A stretch of 64,000 nt of DNA from a virus, in the IMG/VR virus record IMGVR_UViG_3300032116_000067, positions 1-64,000 of that record. The stretch is one strand, 5' to 3'. A program made the position numbers and the translations under genes. The notes below the pieces were generated by a model, which did no database searches, was not told where the DNA came from, and saw nothing but the letters and a program-made list of their open reading frames with translations. Positions 16,796 to 26,046 of this stretch are shown here, piece after piece (positions within the stretch are counted from its first letter, which is position 1; every line of letters starts with the position of its first letter).

Positions 16796-19549
16796 TTATT
16801 TTTCTTTGAGTTTGCCTGATGCCTTCAGTTCAGACTTTGTCTTGTTTTCTCGGGCAATCTGAAGTTGTTTCTCAGCTATCTCTTTTTGAGTCTGCAGCTT
16901 CTCTCTTTCAATCTGCAGTTTCTGACCACCTTGTTCTTTCTTAGTCAGCTCAGACTCTCGTTTGAGATTCATCTGATCCTGGTAGCGTTGTTCGCTACGC
17001 ATGCCTTCTATGAAATCCTGGTAGTCAGACTGCTGGTTCTTGTTAATATCAGCCATGGAACCATAACCAGCGGCCCGGATCTCAGCAACGGTGATGTCTT
17101 TTTGACGATCCAGCTCGGCTTGTTCAGCTTTGTACTCCAGATCCATTTGCTTCTGTTTCTCTTGGCTAGCAATCATCTCTTGCTGCAACTGCTGCTGCTG
17201 TTGAAGTTCAGCTTGTTTTTGAGCATTGGTTTTCTCTTCAGCATTTTTCAGCACGCCAGTAAGTTCGGCAATAGACTCAGACTTGATCACGTTACCAAGG
17301 TCATAGATAGAAGCACCGGTTGTGTTGTTGTTCAGAGCCAGTTGTTTAAGCTGCTCCATGACAGCGCGAGAGTTGGTCTTAGTCGTACAGAAGATATTCA
17401 GATCCCGAAGTAAGAGATCGGTACCGTTCATCTCAAAGTTGACCTTCTCATCTTTAGATGTGATGTATGAGAGACGTACGCTAGGCTTTTTAGAATGATA
17501 ATACTGAGCCAGGTCTGTACGCATCTGGTGCACCCGAGGCATCAGGTTATCACTATGTTGAATAAAGTACTGTTCAGTTTGAGCGTATGAAGCGTTCATA
17601 GCTTGCTCAATGCCGGTAGCAGTCTGCTGTTGAGCAATCTGCTGACCCATACGCTGTGGATTGAGACCTATCACCTCAAACGCTTGATTTTTAAAATACG
17701 TAGCCAGGTTGATCCTGGAAAGCAGACGGTTAGTCTGTTCCAGATTGAGCACCTGGTAGTGCTGGAAGTTCAAGGCGTTCTCAGTGTTCGTGATCGAGGT
17801 ATCCAGCGGCAACATCTGAAAGTTCTTCATAGCCACATAGGCTTTGGCCAGATTATTTTTACCCCAGTCTTCTCCCAGGGAGTGACGAGGTAAAGCGTTC
17901 TGGTCCAACATGATCACCGTACCGAGTTCATCTACCAAGATGTCCGCGATCTGGTTGTTCACGATGTTATAGCCGATTTGATAGGGCTTCATCAAATCTA
18001 CCAGTGAAATACTGCGGGTGTTACGATCACCAAATACAGCACCTTCCACCGGTAGCTTACAGCCATAGAGGGTAGCATCACCTTTAAACTGGAATGGAAT
18101 GCGTCCAGGTTTGCCACCGTTAAGTCCAAGATAGATCGGATTGATACCGCCGGGGTTATTCATACCCCAGAACGCAGGCCGGTTAGGACCAATCTTGATC
18201 CCGCCCCAGGTTTCGTTAATCCAAATCCACTCAATATGTTCGCCAAAGATCAGGTTGTCTTTGGTCTTTTGCTTGTATAATGCAGTATTGTAAAGAGGCT
18301 TATCTGAAATCTTGTAGCTTTCAGACACTATGTCTTGAATAATCTCACCTTCTTCTGTGATCTTGGTCAGATGACCCACTTTACGTTGACTTTTCCAATA
18401 GATGGTAGACACCCGTAAGAGATGTGTCTTACCAAAATCAATCGTGTCTTCAGAATCAGAAAGGATCCACTCGACGATGTCCCCGGTACCAAACTTGGTA
18501 TCGTAGACAGAGGTAAACTGACGATAAGCCAGCGACGGCATCTGGGTGTTCCACTCATGAGAGCGGGTGGGATCATAGTAAGTACCGTCGTTTTGGTAGC
18601 CCTGTATAGCATACCCGGCTGAACGGACAGGGTAGATGGCTTCCAGAGCTTCTAACTGTTCCTGGTTCATCATCCAGCCAAACTTGTCGATCACGTCAGA
18701 GACTGACATGAGATCCATCTTACCTACCCAGTTACCCTGGGAGATATACCGAACATCAGGACTCTTATGGTAAAAGGTGAGTAGTGGATTCCAGAGCTCT
18801 ACTTCGTAGTCATCCTCGTTCATCTTGAAGTGCCAAAACTCTCGATCCGTGATCAGCATGTCTCTGAATCCGCGCTCTTCGAGCTCTTGCATCTTGAAGC
18901 GTTCTTCGTCCACGCTCATCTGGTGGGTCGCCCACTCTTCCATCATAGACCGGTAGTCTTTACGGAAGAAAGCTTCTATCTCAGGTAGCTTCTGCAGGTT
19001 CTCAGTGGCCGTAGCTTTCTGCATCTCTTCAGAGTCCAACTCAACACCCATCCCTATCATTTCCATCATAACCCGACGTTCTGCATCTTCCAGCAGAACT
19101 TTCTCGACCATGGATCTTTTTTCCTCCATCATCTCGTTGTAAGAGATGTCGTCCACGGCTTTAAACATAATCCGGGAAGAACGCTTGGAAAACTCGTTAC
19201 AAAGAACGTTGATTACGTTAGGAACAATGGGATAGAACTTCAGCTCCAGGGCAGACTGATCTTCTTTGGTCAGGGTATCAATCAGATCCGCCATCTCGTT
19301 GTCTTCTTCTACAATGTAGTCAGTCTTGTCAATAATACCTTTGGCTAACTTGTAGTTCTTCATCAGACGACGTGCGTTACGTCGGAGCTGTTTCATCCCT
19401 TGAAACTCCAACCAATCCAAGTTCCAAGCGCGCCACTCTTCGTCTTTCTCCTTTTCAGGTAAAAACTGGATGGGTTGGGTAAGCGTACCCATCTTATTAT
19501 AGTCGGCCTTCTTTCCAGCCTTAAGATCGAGAGCGTTGTAAATCTGCAT
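16796..19549 (-). CDS. Portal protein
   Basis: 917 residues, large for a portal but in line with crAss-like ones. Gene order terminase-portal-scaffold-capsid supports the call. The N-terminal 600 residues contain the mixed clip/wing/stem region (ADILVDELGTVIMLDQNALP; LPRHSLGEDWGKNNLAKAYV). The last 200 residues form an exceptionally Gln/Glu/Lys-rich coiled coil (QKQAELQQQQQLQQEMIASQ onward), which probably makes the internal barrel or binds scaffold. Role: 12-subunit DNA channel and packaging motor dock. Confidence 0.8.
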   Translation of the reverse strand: MQIYNALDLKAGKKADYNKMGTLTQPIQFLPEKEKDEEWRAWNLDWLEFQGMKQLRRNARRLMKNYKLAKGIIDKTDYIVEEDNEMADLIDTLTKEDQSALELKFYPIVPNVINVLCNEFSKRSSRIMFKAVDDISYNEMMEEKRSMVEKVLLEDAERRVMMEMIGMGVELDSEEMQKATATENLQKLPEIEAFFRKDYRSMMEEWATHQMSVDEERFKMQELEERGFRDMLITDREFWHFKMNEDDYEVELWNPLLTFYHKSPDVRYISQGNWVGKMDLMSVSDVIDKFGWMMNQEQLEALEAIYPVRSAGYAIQGYQNDGTYYDPTRSHEWNTQMPSLAYRQFTSVYDTKFGTGDIVEWILSDSEDTIDFGKTHLLRVSTIYWKSQRKVGHLTKITEEGEIIQDIVSESYKISDKPLYNTALYKQKTKDNLIFGEHIEWIWINETWGGIKIGPNRPAFWGMNNPGGINPIYLGLNGGKPGRIPFQFKGDATLYGCKLPVEGAVFGDRNTRSISLVDLMKPYQIGYNIVNNQIADILVDELGTVIMLDQNALPRHSLGEDWGKNNLAKAYVAMKNFQMLPLDTSITNTENALNFQHYQVLNLEQTNRLLSRINLATYFKNQAFEVIGLNPQRMGQQIAQQQTATGIEQAMNASYAQTEQYFIQHSDNLMPRVHQMRTDLAQYYHSKKPSVRLSYITSKDEKVNFEMNGTDLLLRDLNIFCTTKTNSRAVMEQLKQLALNNNTTGASIYDLGNVIKSESIAELTGVLKNAEEKTNAQKQAELQQQQQLQQEMIASQEKQKQMDLEYKAEQAELDRQKDITVAEIRAAGYGSMADINKNQQSDYQDFIEGMRSEQRYQDQMNLKRESELTKKEQGGQKLQIEREKLQTQKEIAEKQLQIARENKTKSELKASGKLKEK

Positions 19550-19554
19550 GTTGC

Positions 19555-19878
19555 TTACGTATTTAGGTCAGCAGCTGAATTGATAGTAAAAATGCTATCA
19601 TTTGTAGTACTAATAGTACCGCTGATGGGTACATAAAACCGATAACTATCGCTGTCTACTGTGAGAGTAGAAAAAGACATCGGCATGATAATACTTTCAT
19701 AAGGTGGTATAAACTCCTTTACGGTATCCGTAGTAGCAGTTCCTATTTTCGGAGGATCCAGTTTAGCTAGATCATCTGTCTTCAGTAAAAGCAGAGCTTC
19801 TTCAAACGTGACGGCGTTCTCTTTTACCAACCGGGAGAGAAGCGTGACTTTCTGTTGGTACAGGGTACTGTTTTCCAT
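19555..19878 (-). CDS. Small protein between terminase and portal, unknown
   Basis: 107 residues. A helical N-terminal half (YQQKVTLLSRLVKENAVTFE EALLLLK) is followed by a beta-rich half (FYVPISGTISTTNDSIF). It overlaps the terminase stop by one base and ends 5 bp before the portal start, so it is co-translated with the packaging genes. Possibly a packaging or portal accessory protein; no family recognised. Confidence 0.6.
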   Translation of the reverse strand: MENSTLYQQKVTLLSRLVKENAVTFEEALLLLKTDDLAKLDPPKIGTATTDTVKEFIPPYESIIMPMSFSTLTVDSDSYRFYVPISGTISTTNDSIFTINSAADLNT

Positions 19879-22079
19879 TATCTTATGTTTTTAAAGGGGG
19901 ATCTGGGAGGTGCGGAACCTAAAGAACTCCCTTTAGAAGACCCCATGTGTCTGAAAGGTCTCCAATTTAATTTACTAAATTTCTGGGAGTTATCCAACTT
20001 TTCCTGACTAACTTCTACACGTTTAGCCAAACCTCTATTAGATTGCTGCACTTTAGCAAAGGCTACCAGGGCACAAAAAGCTACTAACCGGTCTACGTTG
20101 AGACCGTCCCGATAAGCTTGCATCTCTTTGAGCAACATCGGATCCGAAATCCGTTCTACCCCGTAGATGGTCTTGACGATCTCACCGTCCGCTTTAGTCT
20201 CGTGATCTAGCTCTTCTTTCAGAAACTCGATGCCGTAAGACAAGATTGTACCCTTAAACAGTGTACCGACGTTCTTCCAGCCGTATTCCTGGAAGACGTT
20301 ACGGTTGGCCCCGATGTCTTTTAAGAACAGAATCATGTCCTTGGGCACCAGGTAACGTTGCTTCTTGCGGCTGATCATGTACTGGATGAAAAGAGCCACG
20401 TTGTTTTCCACCACGGTCCAGGCGTTGTACCACTCGATGAGTAGCTCCAGCCGCTCATGGGTCTTATTAAGATCATCAAACCTACCGCACCATGACGCAA
20501 CAATCTTATCTCGTTCGATCGTGTTTGTGACTTTTCCGTTGCCGTCATCCTTGATGACTTCAACCGGGTTTTTGTAGATGTATATAGAACATAGTGATTC
20601 CGAAGTAGTGGTCTTACCCTCCCCTACCGGGTCCACAGAAGCATAGTACATCCCAAACGTAGGATCCTTGTGTGGGCGTTCGTACACACAAATCACTCCT
20701 TCTTTGTCTTCCGTCTTTTTCGAGATCGGGAACTCCATGATCGGAGTTTTTCGAGAGGGTTTGTCTATGATCTTTCCTTCTGCGTTACGGCTAAGTTCTA
20801 AGTACTCGACAGAGTATTCTTTGTCGGATATACGCTGCAGTTGTTTACTGATAAGATGGGGAGGAAACACAGAAACCTTTCTGGTAGCAAAGGCTTCTTC
20901 TATATTTCGGGGGTGCTGAGATACTTCCAGCTGATAAGCTTCGGGAGTTAGGTTTCGTTTGGCTTTTTCAAACTGTTCGTCTAGGGCTTTTAAAGCTTCT
21001 TCTACCAGGGAGTTACCAAACTGGTCAATAAAAGGAGGCATGCTCCACTGTTCTGGAATAAACAAACCGGTTATGCCAATCGTACCATCGCTGTCTAGAA
21101 GATTACTTTCTACACCAAAAAATCCGTTCTCTTCCGGATGCATGACGTATTCTTTCATCGGCTCACACTGATCCAGGTCACCCACGGATCCTGCGGCTAT
21201 AAACTGGCCGGTGATGATAAAACCACTCTTAAGTGCTGGTTTGATAAACCCGTAGGTGTCATTCATCTTGGGAGCCACACCAGCTTCCTCGTGAAAGAAG
21301 TACGTTACTGGACCACCGACACCGTTGGTCGGATCCTTCTCAAAAGTGTACCCAGCAATGGTTGACTTGAGTCCCTTGTAAGTGTCCCGGCCGTTAACCC
21401 TTACCTTGATTTTCTGTTCCCAGGCAAATACTTTGTCTGGTTCAGTAGGGCGGTACCAGGCGGTGTGTTCGTTTAGAAAGTTCTTGTACTCATTGAGAAA
21501 CTTCCAGGAACCCTTCTCGTTGATGTAGTCTTTAGCTGACGCTCCCATCTTCAGTACGGCCCCAGATTCAAACCAGAAGGTATTGATGAGCTTAGCCATG
21601 TGAAAATAGGAGGAAGCTATCTGACGTTTCTTTAGAATGATAGCATGCTTGTAGTTCAGTTCTGCCAGGTGTTCATACAGAGCCATGTGGTACTGGGCGT
21701 CACGTACTTTGGCAAAGTCAAAACGCTTTTCTTCCTTGTCATAGATGGGAAGAAAGTTCAGCCACATGTAGTAGTCCCGGCTTACATACCAGGTCTTATG
21801 ACCGCTCTTTACAATGATGCCTTTACGGCACTTGTTTTTCTGGTCATCCCAGTAGGAAATAAAGTCCTTGGTCTTAAATGGAGCTTCACAGTAAAAGCCC
21901 TGTTTCTGAAACTTTCTACCTTCTACGTTGAAGATTCGGGTTACCTCATCAAACTCGTACTTGCCTGGTTCTTTGAAGCAGGTACCTACGAAGTCCCGGA
22001 ACTCTTCCCGGCTATAGAAGGTAGTCACGTCCCAGTGACCGTTTTCATAAGTAGGGACTTCCAGGTACGGGGTAATCAT
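19878..22079 (-). CDS. terL: Terminase large subunit (DNA packaging motor)
   Basis: 733 residues. The ATPase region has a candidate P-loop position near residue 150 (LKKRQIASSYFHMAKLI), a Walker B-like strand (VTYFFHEEAGVAP) and downstream couplings. The C-terminal nuclease (RNase H fold) begins at GMYYASVDPVGEGK, with the first catalytic Asp. The P-loop is odd: the usual RQxGK(S/T) is replaced by RQIASS with no lysine before the hydroxyl residues, so an upstream lysine or arginine may act instead. The next gene starts within the last bases. Confidence 0.85.
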   Translation of the reverse strand: MITPYLEVPTYENGHWDVTTFYSREEFRDFVGTCFKEPGKYEFDEVTRIFNVEGRKFQKQGFYCEAPFKTKDFISYWDDQKNKCRKGIIVKSGHKTWYVSRDYYMWLNFLPIYDKEEKRFDFAKVRDAQYHMALYEHLAELNYKHAIILKKRQIASSYFHMAKLINTFWFESGAVLKMGASAKDYINEKGSWKFLNEYKNFLNEHTAWYRPTEPDKVFAWEQKIKVRVNGRDTYKGLKSTIAGYTFEKDPTNGVGGPVTYFFHEEAGVAPKMNDTYGFIKPALKSGFIITGQFIAAGSVGDLDQCEPMKEYVMHPEENGFFGVESNLLDSDGTIGITGLFIPEQWSMPPFIDQFGNSLVEEALKALDEQFEKAKRNLTPEAYQLEVSQHPRNIEEAFATRKVSVFPPHLISKQLQRISDKEYSVEYLELSRNAEGKIIDKPSRKTPIMEFPISKKTEDKEGVICVYERPHKDPTFGMYYASVDPVGEGKTTTSESLCSIYIYKNPVEVIKDDGNGKVTNTIERDKIVASWCGRFDDLNKTHERLELLIEWYNAWTVVENNVALFIQYMISRKKQRYLVPKDMILFLKDIGANRNVFQEYGWKNVGTLFKGTILSYGIEFLKEELDHETKADGEIVKTIYGVERISDPMLLKEMQAYRDGLNVDRLVAFCALVAFAKVQQSNRGLAKRVEVSQEKLDNSQKFSKLNWRPFRHMGSSKGSSLGSAPPRSPFKNIR

Positions 22080-22306
22080 GCGGTCGTGATCAGTTTTTCA
22101 ATAGCTTCCGGATCTCCTTTGGTACGCTGCAGGATCGACAGCAGGGTGTCCTTGTCTTTACTACGAAGCACACCCGGGAGATTGAAGTCACTCCAGTAGG
22201 CTTGGTAGAGTTCCCGGGGAATAGCAGCCCAGGTGTCTGAAAACATGTTGTAGTGAAACACCCAGTCGTGTAAATACGGAGTGCTGTTGTCGGTTGCGTC
22301 ACTCAT
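22076..22306 (-). CDS. Small protein preceding TerL, possible packaging partner
   Basis: 76 residues (YLHDWVFHYNMFSDTWAAIP ... LLSILQRTKGDPEAIEKL), helical. Its stop overlaps the terL start (ATGA type), so the two are translated together. The place is where a small terminase subunit would lie, but the protein is too short and no HTH is evident; function unknown. Confidence 0.55.
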   Translation of the reverse strand: MSDATDNSTPYLHDWVFHYNMFSDTWAAIPRELYQAYWSDFNLPGVLRSKDKDTLLSILQRTKGDPEAIEKLITTA

Positions 22307-22316
22307 AGGACAGTTG

Positions 22317-23156
22317 TTATAGAGTAATAGGATAAGTCATCAAAGCTGCAGCTACGCTGCTCCCTGCCGCTACAGCAAGCAGGGACCAACCAATCGTAGC
22401 CCAGGGTATTTTTCTAGAGGGTTTCTCTGGCGGCATCGGAGAGTAACCAAACATCTTGGTCTTACGGCCGTTCCAGTTCTTACCCATCTGTTTAAGATCC
22501 AAATCTTCAGAGTCCAGGTGGATAGCAATGACCTCAGGTATCAGGGCCCGGTACTTACGCGGCCACTTCTTAGCATGCAGTACATCGGTCCGGTCTGCTG
22601 CACCATGGGTTTCCGGGTATAGTGTGACACCGGACGTACCTGGGTGCCACATCTGGAAGAACCCGATGGGCTCATAGCCTTCACTCATAAACTCAGCTAT
22701 GCGTACGCCCATGGGAAAGATCGTAGGGTGGATATACACCCAGCCGGTATGAGTAGGTTTGGGTTTACTGATGTACTCGGCCCATGCTTCAAACGTAGGA
22801 CACATCATGCGGTCAAGACCGTAGATCGTGTTCTTGTCCAGACTGATTCGTTCCAGAATTCCCCGGGTGAGCGGGGGCAGATAGATATCAGCATCTATAT
22901 GTACCACCCAGTCTCGTTTAGAGAGATACTGCAATCCGACGTTGATCCCTTTGCCTTTGTTGAAAGCTTCCCCGTTGCTGGTCATCTCGCGGGTGATCAA
23001 ACACTCCACGTTGTAATGATTACATACCGCCTGGGTGTCTTTGTCCTCAGGTGTTGTGACGACGACCATGTGATCAAAGTGCTGCTTGTTGTGAGGTAGT
23101 GTGTGTGCTAAGAAGTCAGCATAGTTCACACATACTACTACGCATTCTATGTACAT
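22317..23156 (-). CDS. GT-A glycosyltransferase-like protein with C-terminal membrane segment
   Basis: 279 residues. The N-terminus has a nucleotide-sugar-binding-like strand (HMVVVTTPEDKDTQAVCNHY). The DxD-type metal site is WVVHIDADIYLPP. Later, WHPGTSGVTLYPETHG and a downstream histidine region (IPEVIAIHLDSEDLD) fit an acceptor site. A hydrophobic helix (IGWSLLAVAAGSSVAAALM) lies at the C-terminus and may anchor it to the membrane. Possible roles: glycosylation of virion proteins, DNA or host surface. The substrate cannot be told from sequence. Confidence 0.7.
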   Translation of the reverse strand: MYIECVVVCVNYADFLAHTLPHNKQHFDHMVVVTTPEDKDTQAVCNHYNVECLITREMTSNGEAFNKGKGINVGLQYLSKRDWVVHIDADIYLPPLTRGILERISLDKNTIYGLDRMMCPTFEAWAEYISKPKPTHTGWVYIHPTIFPMGVRIAEFMSEGYEPIGFFQMWHPGTSGVTLYPETHGAADRTDVLHAKKWPRKYRALIPEVIAIHLDSEDLDLKQMGKNWNGRKTKMFGYSPMPPEKPSRKIPWATIGWSLLAVAAGSSVAAALMTYPITL

Positions 23157-23165
23157 GTTATAGAT

Positions 23166-23315
23166 TTAAGATGAGGTTTTCTGAATATTCATCTCTACTA
23201 AGAGGTGAGTAAAGAAATCCATCATGAGCTTCCAGCCATTGTCAAGAATCAGGAAGATCATGAGATAGATAACTACTGCCGCGATCAACATGATCTTGAT
23301 AATGTACCACACCAT
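23166..23315 (-). CDS. Small single-TM protein
   Basis: 49 residues from ATG at 23315. One transmembrane helix (IIKIMLIAAVVIYLMIFLIL) is followed by a short amphipathic tail (GWKLMMDFFTHLL). The open frame continues upstream without ATG to a stop near 23390, adding an acidic segment (EPVEEELSRSESK), so a non-ATG start is possible. It lies 9 bp before the glycosyltransferase gene and fills an otherwise empty gap. Confidence 0.55.
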   Translation of the reverse strand: MVWYIIKIMLIAAVVIYLMIFLILDNGWKLMMDFFTHLLVEMNIQKTSS

Positions 23316-23387
23316 GGTCCAGATGTTCTTTGACTCAGACCTGCTTAGCTCCTCTTCTACCGGTTCGGAACTCTCAGGTCTTGCGGG

Positions 23388-23648
23388 TCAAATCAGGTCC
23401 AGGCTCAGCTTAAGCTGCTTCCAGGTGCCGGTCTTAAGATGCACAATCTTGAGCCTTCCAGTTTCGTTTAGGTTCTTGATCTTGAGATCGGAGTACTTAG
23501 AAATGAGATGCTCGACAAGCTGCTCTCGTTTCATAGGATCACTGGTAATTACTCCTTCTAGTGTTACCTCTACTAAGACATAGAGATCGTCATTGAATAA
23601 CGTGTCCATACGGATTGGTTTGGTTTGTGAAATGGTTAAGAAGTTCAT
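23388..23648 (-). CDS. Unknown protein
   Basis: 86 residues, or about 73 if translation starts at the second ATG (23609, MDTLFNDDLYVLVEV). An alpha/beta pattern (VEVTLEGVITSDPMKREQL; LKIKNLNETGRLKIVHL) suggests a compact fold. Located between the SNase and the small membrane gene in the same late operon. No family recognised. Confidence 0.6.
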   Translation of the reverse strand: MNFLTISQTKPIRMDTLFNDDLYVLVEVTLEGVITSDPMKREQLVEHLISKYSDLKIKNLNETGRLKIVHLKTGTWKQLKLSLDLI

Positions 23649-23669
23649 AGTGACCTTCTTTATAGGGTA

Positions 23670-24026
23670 TTACTTACCGACCATAAAAGGCACTGCATAG
23701 TTTTTATCAATGAGTTCTTGGTTCAGATGCATGTCGAATCCCTCTCCGTAGAAGATATCTACCAGGGGTCGGCCGTACTTATCTAGGTCCCGGGATTTGA
23801 CTACGATCTCCGTACCCGGAGTCAGTAGTTCTGAGACAAACTTCTTGGCAGCCTGGGCTTTGGCTTTGATCTCAGCATCTTTGCTCTTCAGTTCAGGTGT
23901 ATTGACACCGTAGAACCGGCAGGAAGACTTCCAGTAGACAGTAAAGCCAAGGTCGATAGTGACTTTTAAAGTATCACCATCGACAACTCGGTCAACTGTA
24001 GCTTTATAGGTGTACAAATCTTTCAT
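23670..24026 (-). CDS. Thermonuclease (SNase) domain protein
   Basis: 118 residues, essentially a single staphylococcal-nuclease fold. Visible motifs: VDRVVDGDTLKVTIDLGF (catalytic Asp), CRFYGVNTPELKS with the catalytic Arg, and DKYGRPLVDIFYGEG with the second Arg. No signal peptide. The start ATG at 24026 gives a full-length domain. Phage SNases probably act on host DNA or on nucleic acids during infection; the target here is unknown. Confidence 0.9.
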   Translation of the reverse strand: MKDLYTYKATVDRVVDGDTLKVTIDLGFTVYWKSSCRFYGVNTPELKSKDAEIKAKAQAAKKFVSELLTPGTEIVVKSRDLDKYGRPLVDIFYGEGFDMHLNQELIDKNYAVPFMVGK

Positions 24027-24036
24027 ATTGTAAGGA

Positions 24037-24549
24037 TTATCCGTCGTATGCTAAGTTTTGTCCGCCTCTTACTTGGCTCTGCTGTTCTTCTTCCAAGTCA
24101 CGGAGAGTTCCTTTGAAGCTTTGGCGGATGGCTTCAAACTTTGCAGCTGCATTAACCAGTGCCGTAATATTACCATCACGCCCGTGCTCGATCTCTGTGG
24201 TCTCCATGTATTTGGCGAGCCGGTCGAGCATGCTCTTGATACCGGCATAGGCTCTGTACGTAGGGGTTTCATAGAGCTTCTTACAAAGCTTGATCGCGTT
24301 GTCCACAAGATCATCATCAGTTGAAAAGTCAGCATCAATCTCTCGAAGAATGAGTTCCTCTTTCTCGGCTTCTGGTACATCGAAGAATGGGTTTAAGTCA
24401 GGGTTGGGGCAGGTCATGTAAAAGATATACGCGTAGATCTTACTGCTCTCCTCCCCGTACTCGTCCATGATGTCTTTGAGAGACTTCAACGTGTAGCAGT
24501 GTTCCGTGGGAACCACCTTGCCTCCTTGTATATCAAATAGTCTGATCAT
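24037..24549 (-). CDS. Unknown late-block protein
   Basis: 170 residues, mostly helical and acidic (EAEKEELILREIDADFSTDD). The C-terminal region, NAAAKFEAIRQSFKGTLRDL then EEEQQSQVRGGQNLAYDG, contains a likely coiled coil and a flexible tail. It is close to the terminase group and overlaps the upstream small gene by 4 bp. Composition is consistent with a virion or assembly protein; no function assigned. Confidence 0.6.
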   Translation of the reverse strand: MIRLFDIQGGKVVPTEHCYTLKSLKDIMDEYGEESSKIYAYIFYMTCPNPDLNPFFDVPEAEKEELILREIDADFSTDDDLVDNAIKLCKKLYETPTYRAYAGIKSMLDRLAKYMETTEIEHGRDGNITALVNAAAKFEAIRQSFKGTLRDLEEEQQSQVRGGQNLAYDG

Positions 24550-24740
24550 GTTCTACCAAATGTTATGTTCTTCTTAGCTGTAATGTCTTTGTGTCGAAAC
24601 TGCCAGAGCTCTCCGGTCTCATTGATGATCACCGTGTAGATCGTATCGGTTTCATGTCCATAGTCTGTAACGAGCCATATGATTCCGTCTCCTTTTGGTG
24701 TACTCACTTCTACCCTATTCCGCGGCTCGTAAATCGTCAT
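24546..24740 (-). CDS. Small SH3-like/beta-barrel protein
   Basis: 64 residues with an alternating beta pattern (NRVEVSTPKGDGIIWLVTDY; TIYTVIINETGELWQFRHKD) resembling small SH3 or KOW-like barrels. It overlaps both neighbours by 4 bp (ATGA), so translation is coupled. Possibly nucleic-acid or protein-binding; function not known. Confidence 0.6.
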   Translation of the reverse strand: MTIYEPRNRVEVSTPKGDGIIWLVTDYGHETDTIYTVIINETGELWQFRHKDITAKKNITFGRT

Positions 24741-25402
24741 AGGATCACCTGGATTTGATCGTCACGTAAACAGAGTTTCTTGTACAGTTCTACATCTTTA
24801 CTCCACTCAGATCCGGTCCACCACTCGAATCCACGGTGGTTAGCTTTGTATACACAGCAGCTCTCGTATCCACCCAGGATGTACACGTACAGAATACCCC
24901 GCATCCGGGCCACGCTACACTCAAAGTACTGGGCCAGATTACCCAGGGATAGTGACGGCGTCTCGTAGTCCCACACAAACTGTGTAGCTACAAGGGCGTC
25001 CGGGTATACATCTACCAGGGAATACCCGATAAGTTTACCCTCATGGTAGTACTTAAGAACCAGGTCCGACTTCAGTTGGTCCCAGGTAATCGTACGGGTA
25101 AACCCCTTAGCCTGGCAGTATTTCTCGTAGATGGTTTCATAGGCCAGATCCATCTTGAAGTTTTCTACTACACACTGGATTTTACTCAGGTTTTTCCTGG
25201 TAGTCTTCGTGGGAGAATGCAGTAGAGCATTGATCCTGACCGATCGAAGATTGTACCAGGCTCCATCCCAGGGTATCCACCCTTGGGCCAGGAGATCTTT
25301 GGGATTGTCACCGGGTTCTATGATCCCCATTGGGTAACCGCAGATAAAATCCTGGTGGCTTACTTTTCCAAATCCCTCTATATGGTCAAAGACGATCTTC
25401 AT
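24737..25402 (-). CDS. ATE1-like (GNAT-fold) aminoacyl-tRNA-protein transferase homologue
   Basis: 221 residues. Several blocks resemble the arginyl-tRNA-protein transferase family: an N-terminal WIPWDGAWYNLRSVRIN, a GKLIGYSLVDVYPDALVATQ strand pair, then a C-terminal segment (SLSLGNLAQYFECSVARM then YVYILGGYESCCVYKANHR) that parallels SLG...YLGYYI...C.KM.YKA. By family these enzymes move an amino acid from charged tRNA to a protein N-terminus, marking it for degradation. The N-terminal cysteine cluster of typical ATE1 is not visible. The call is from memory of motifs; another acyltransferase of the same fold is possible. Co-translated with the PhoH-like gene. Confidence 0.5.
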   Translation of the reverse strand: MKIVFDHIEGFGKVSHQDFICGYPMGIIEPGDNPKDLLAQGWIPWDGAWYNLRSVRINALLHSPTKTTRKNLSKIQCVVENFKMDLAYETIYEKYCQAKGFTRTITWDQLKSDLVLKYYHEGKLIGYSLVDVYPDALVATQFVWDYETPSLSLGNLAQYFECSVARMRGILYVYILGGYESCCVYKANHRGFEWWTGSEWSKDVELYKKLCLRDDQIQVIL

Positions 25403-26046
25403 TTGTATTCGTAGTCCAGGATTTTACCCACTAAGTCGGAACGGTGATTGGTCTTCAGCTTGATCCATTTGATCTCCTCGATCTTCTTTGACAGTTCAAT
25501 GACATAGCTCAAACCTGTATACTCGTCCCGGATATCTCTTTGTTCGTTGTCGCCGTTGATGATGATCTTTCCTGTTTTACCGAGACGGGTGAGGATCGCC
25601 AGCATCTGACCCTTAGTGAGGTTCTGTGCTTCTTCTACGACGAGTACATCGTCGATTGTTTTACTACGTACAAACTGCACCGGGAATGCTTGCACTTTGT
25701 CGTCGTTCACCAGACCGTCAATCTTATTACGATCCAGACACTTGTACAGATTCTCCACGAAGGCTTCCATGTATGGATTGAACTTGTCTTTCAAACCTCC
25801 GGGTAGAAATCCCATGGATGCTCCCACTTCTACCATGGCCCGGGTGACGAAGATCTTGTCGATCATCTTCTGAGAGAGAAAATCCAGTGCTGCCTGTGCA
25901 CTGACCAGACTTTTACCGCAACCGGCTCTACCGGTGATTACGACAATCTGGTTTTCCCGAATAAGACGTTTAGCTTCTTTTTGCTCTTCGTTGAGCTCAA
26001 CTCCAAACTTGATCTCGTTCTTCCTGACTCTGTTGGGTTCTTTCAT
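25399..26046 (-). CDS. phoH: PhoH-like ATPase
   Basis: 215 residues, one P-loop domain. Walker A is ITGRAGCGKSLVSA. Walker B is VLVVEEAQNLTKGQML, with the characteristic EEAQN. Then come GKIIINGDNEQRD and the final KTNHRSDL. PhoH-like proteins are widespread in phages; roles in RNA handling or helicase-like activity have been proposed. The gene overlaps both neighbours by 1-4 bp, inside an auxiliary operon. Confidence 0.92.
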   Translation of the reverse strand: MKEPNRVRKNEIKFGVELNEEQKEAKRLIRENQIVVITGRAGCGKSLVSAQAALDFLSQKMIDKIFVTRAMVEVGASMGFLPGGLKDKFNPYMEAFVENLYKCLDRNKIDGLVNDDKVQAFPVQFVRSKTIDDVLVVEEAQNLTKGQMLAILTRLGKTGKIIINGDNEQRDIRDEYTGLSYVIELSKKIEEIKWIKLKTNHRSDLVGKILDYEYK

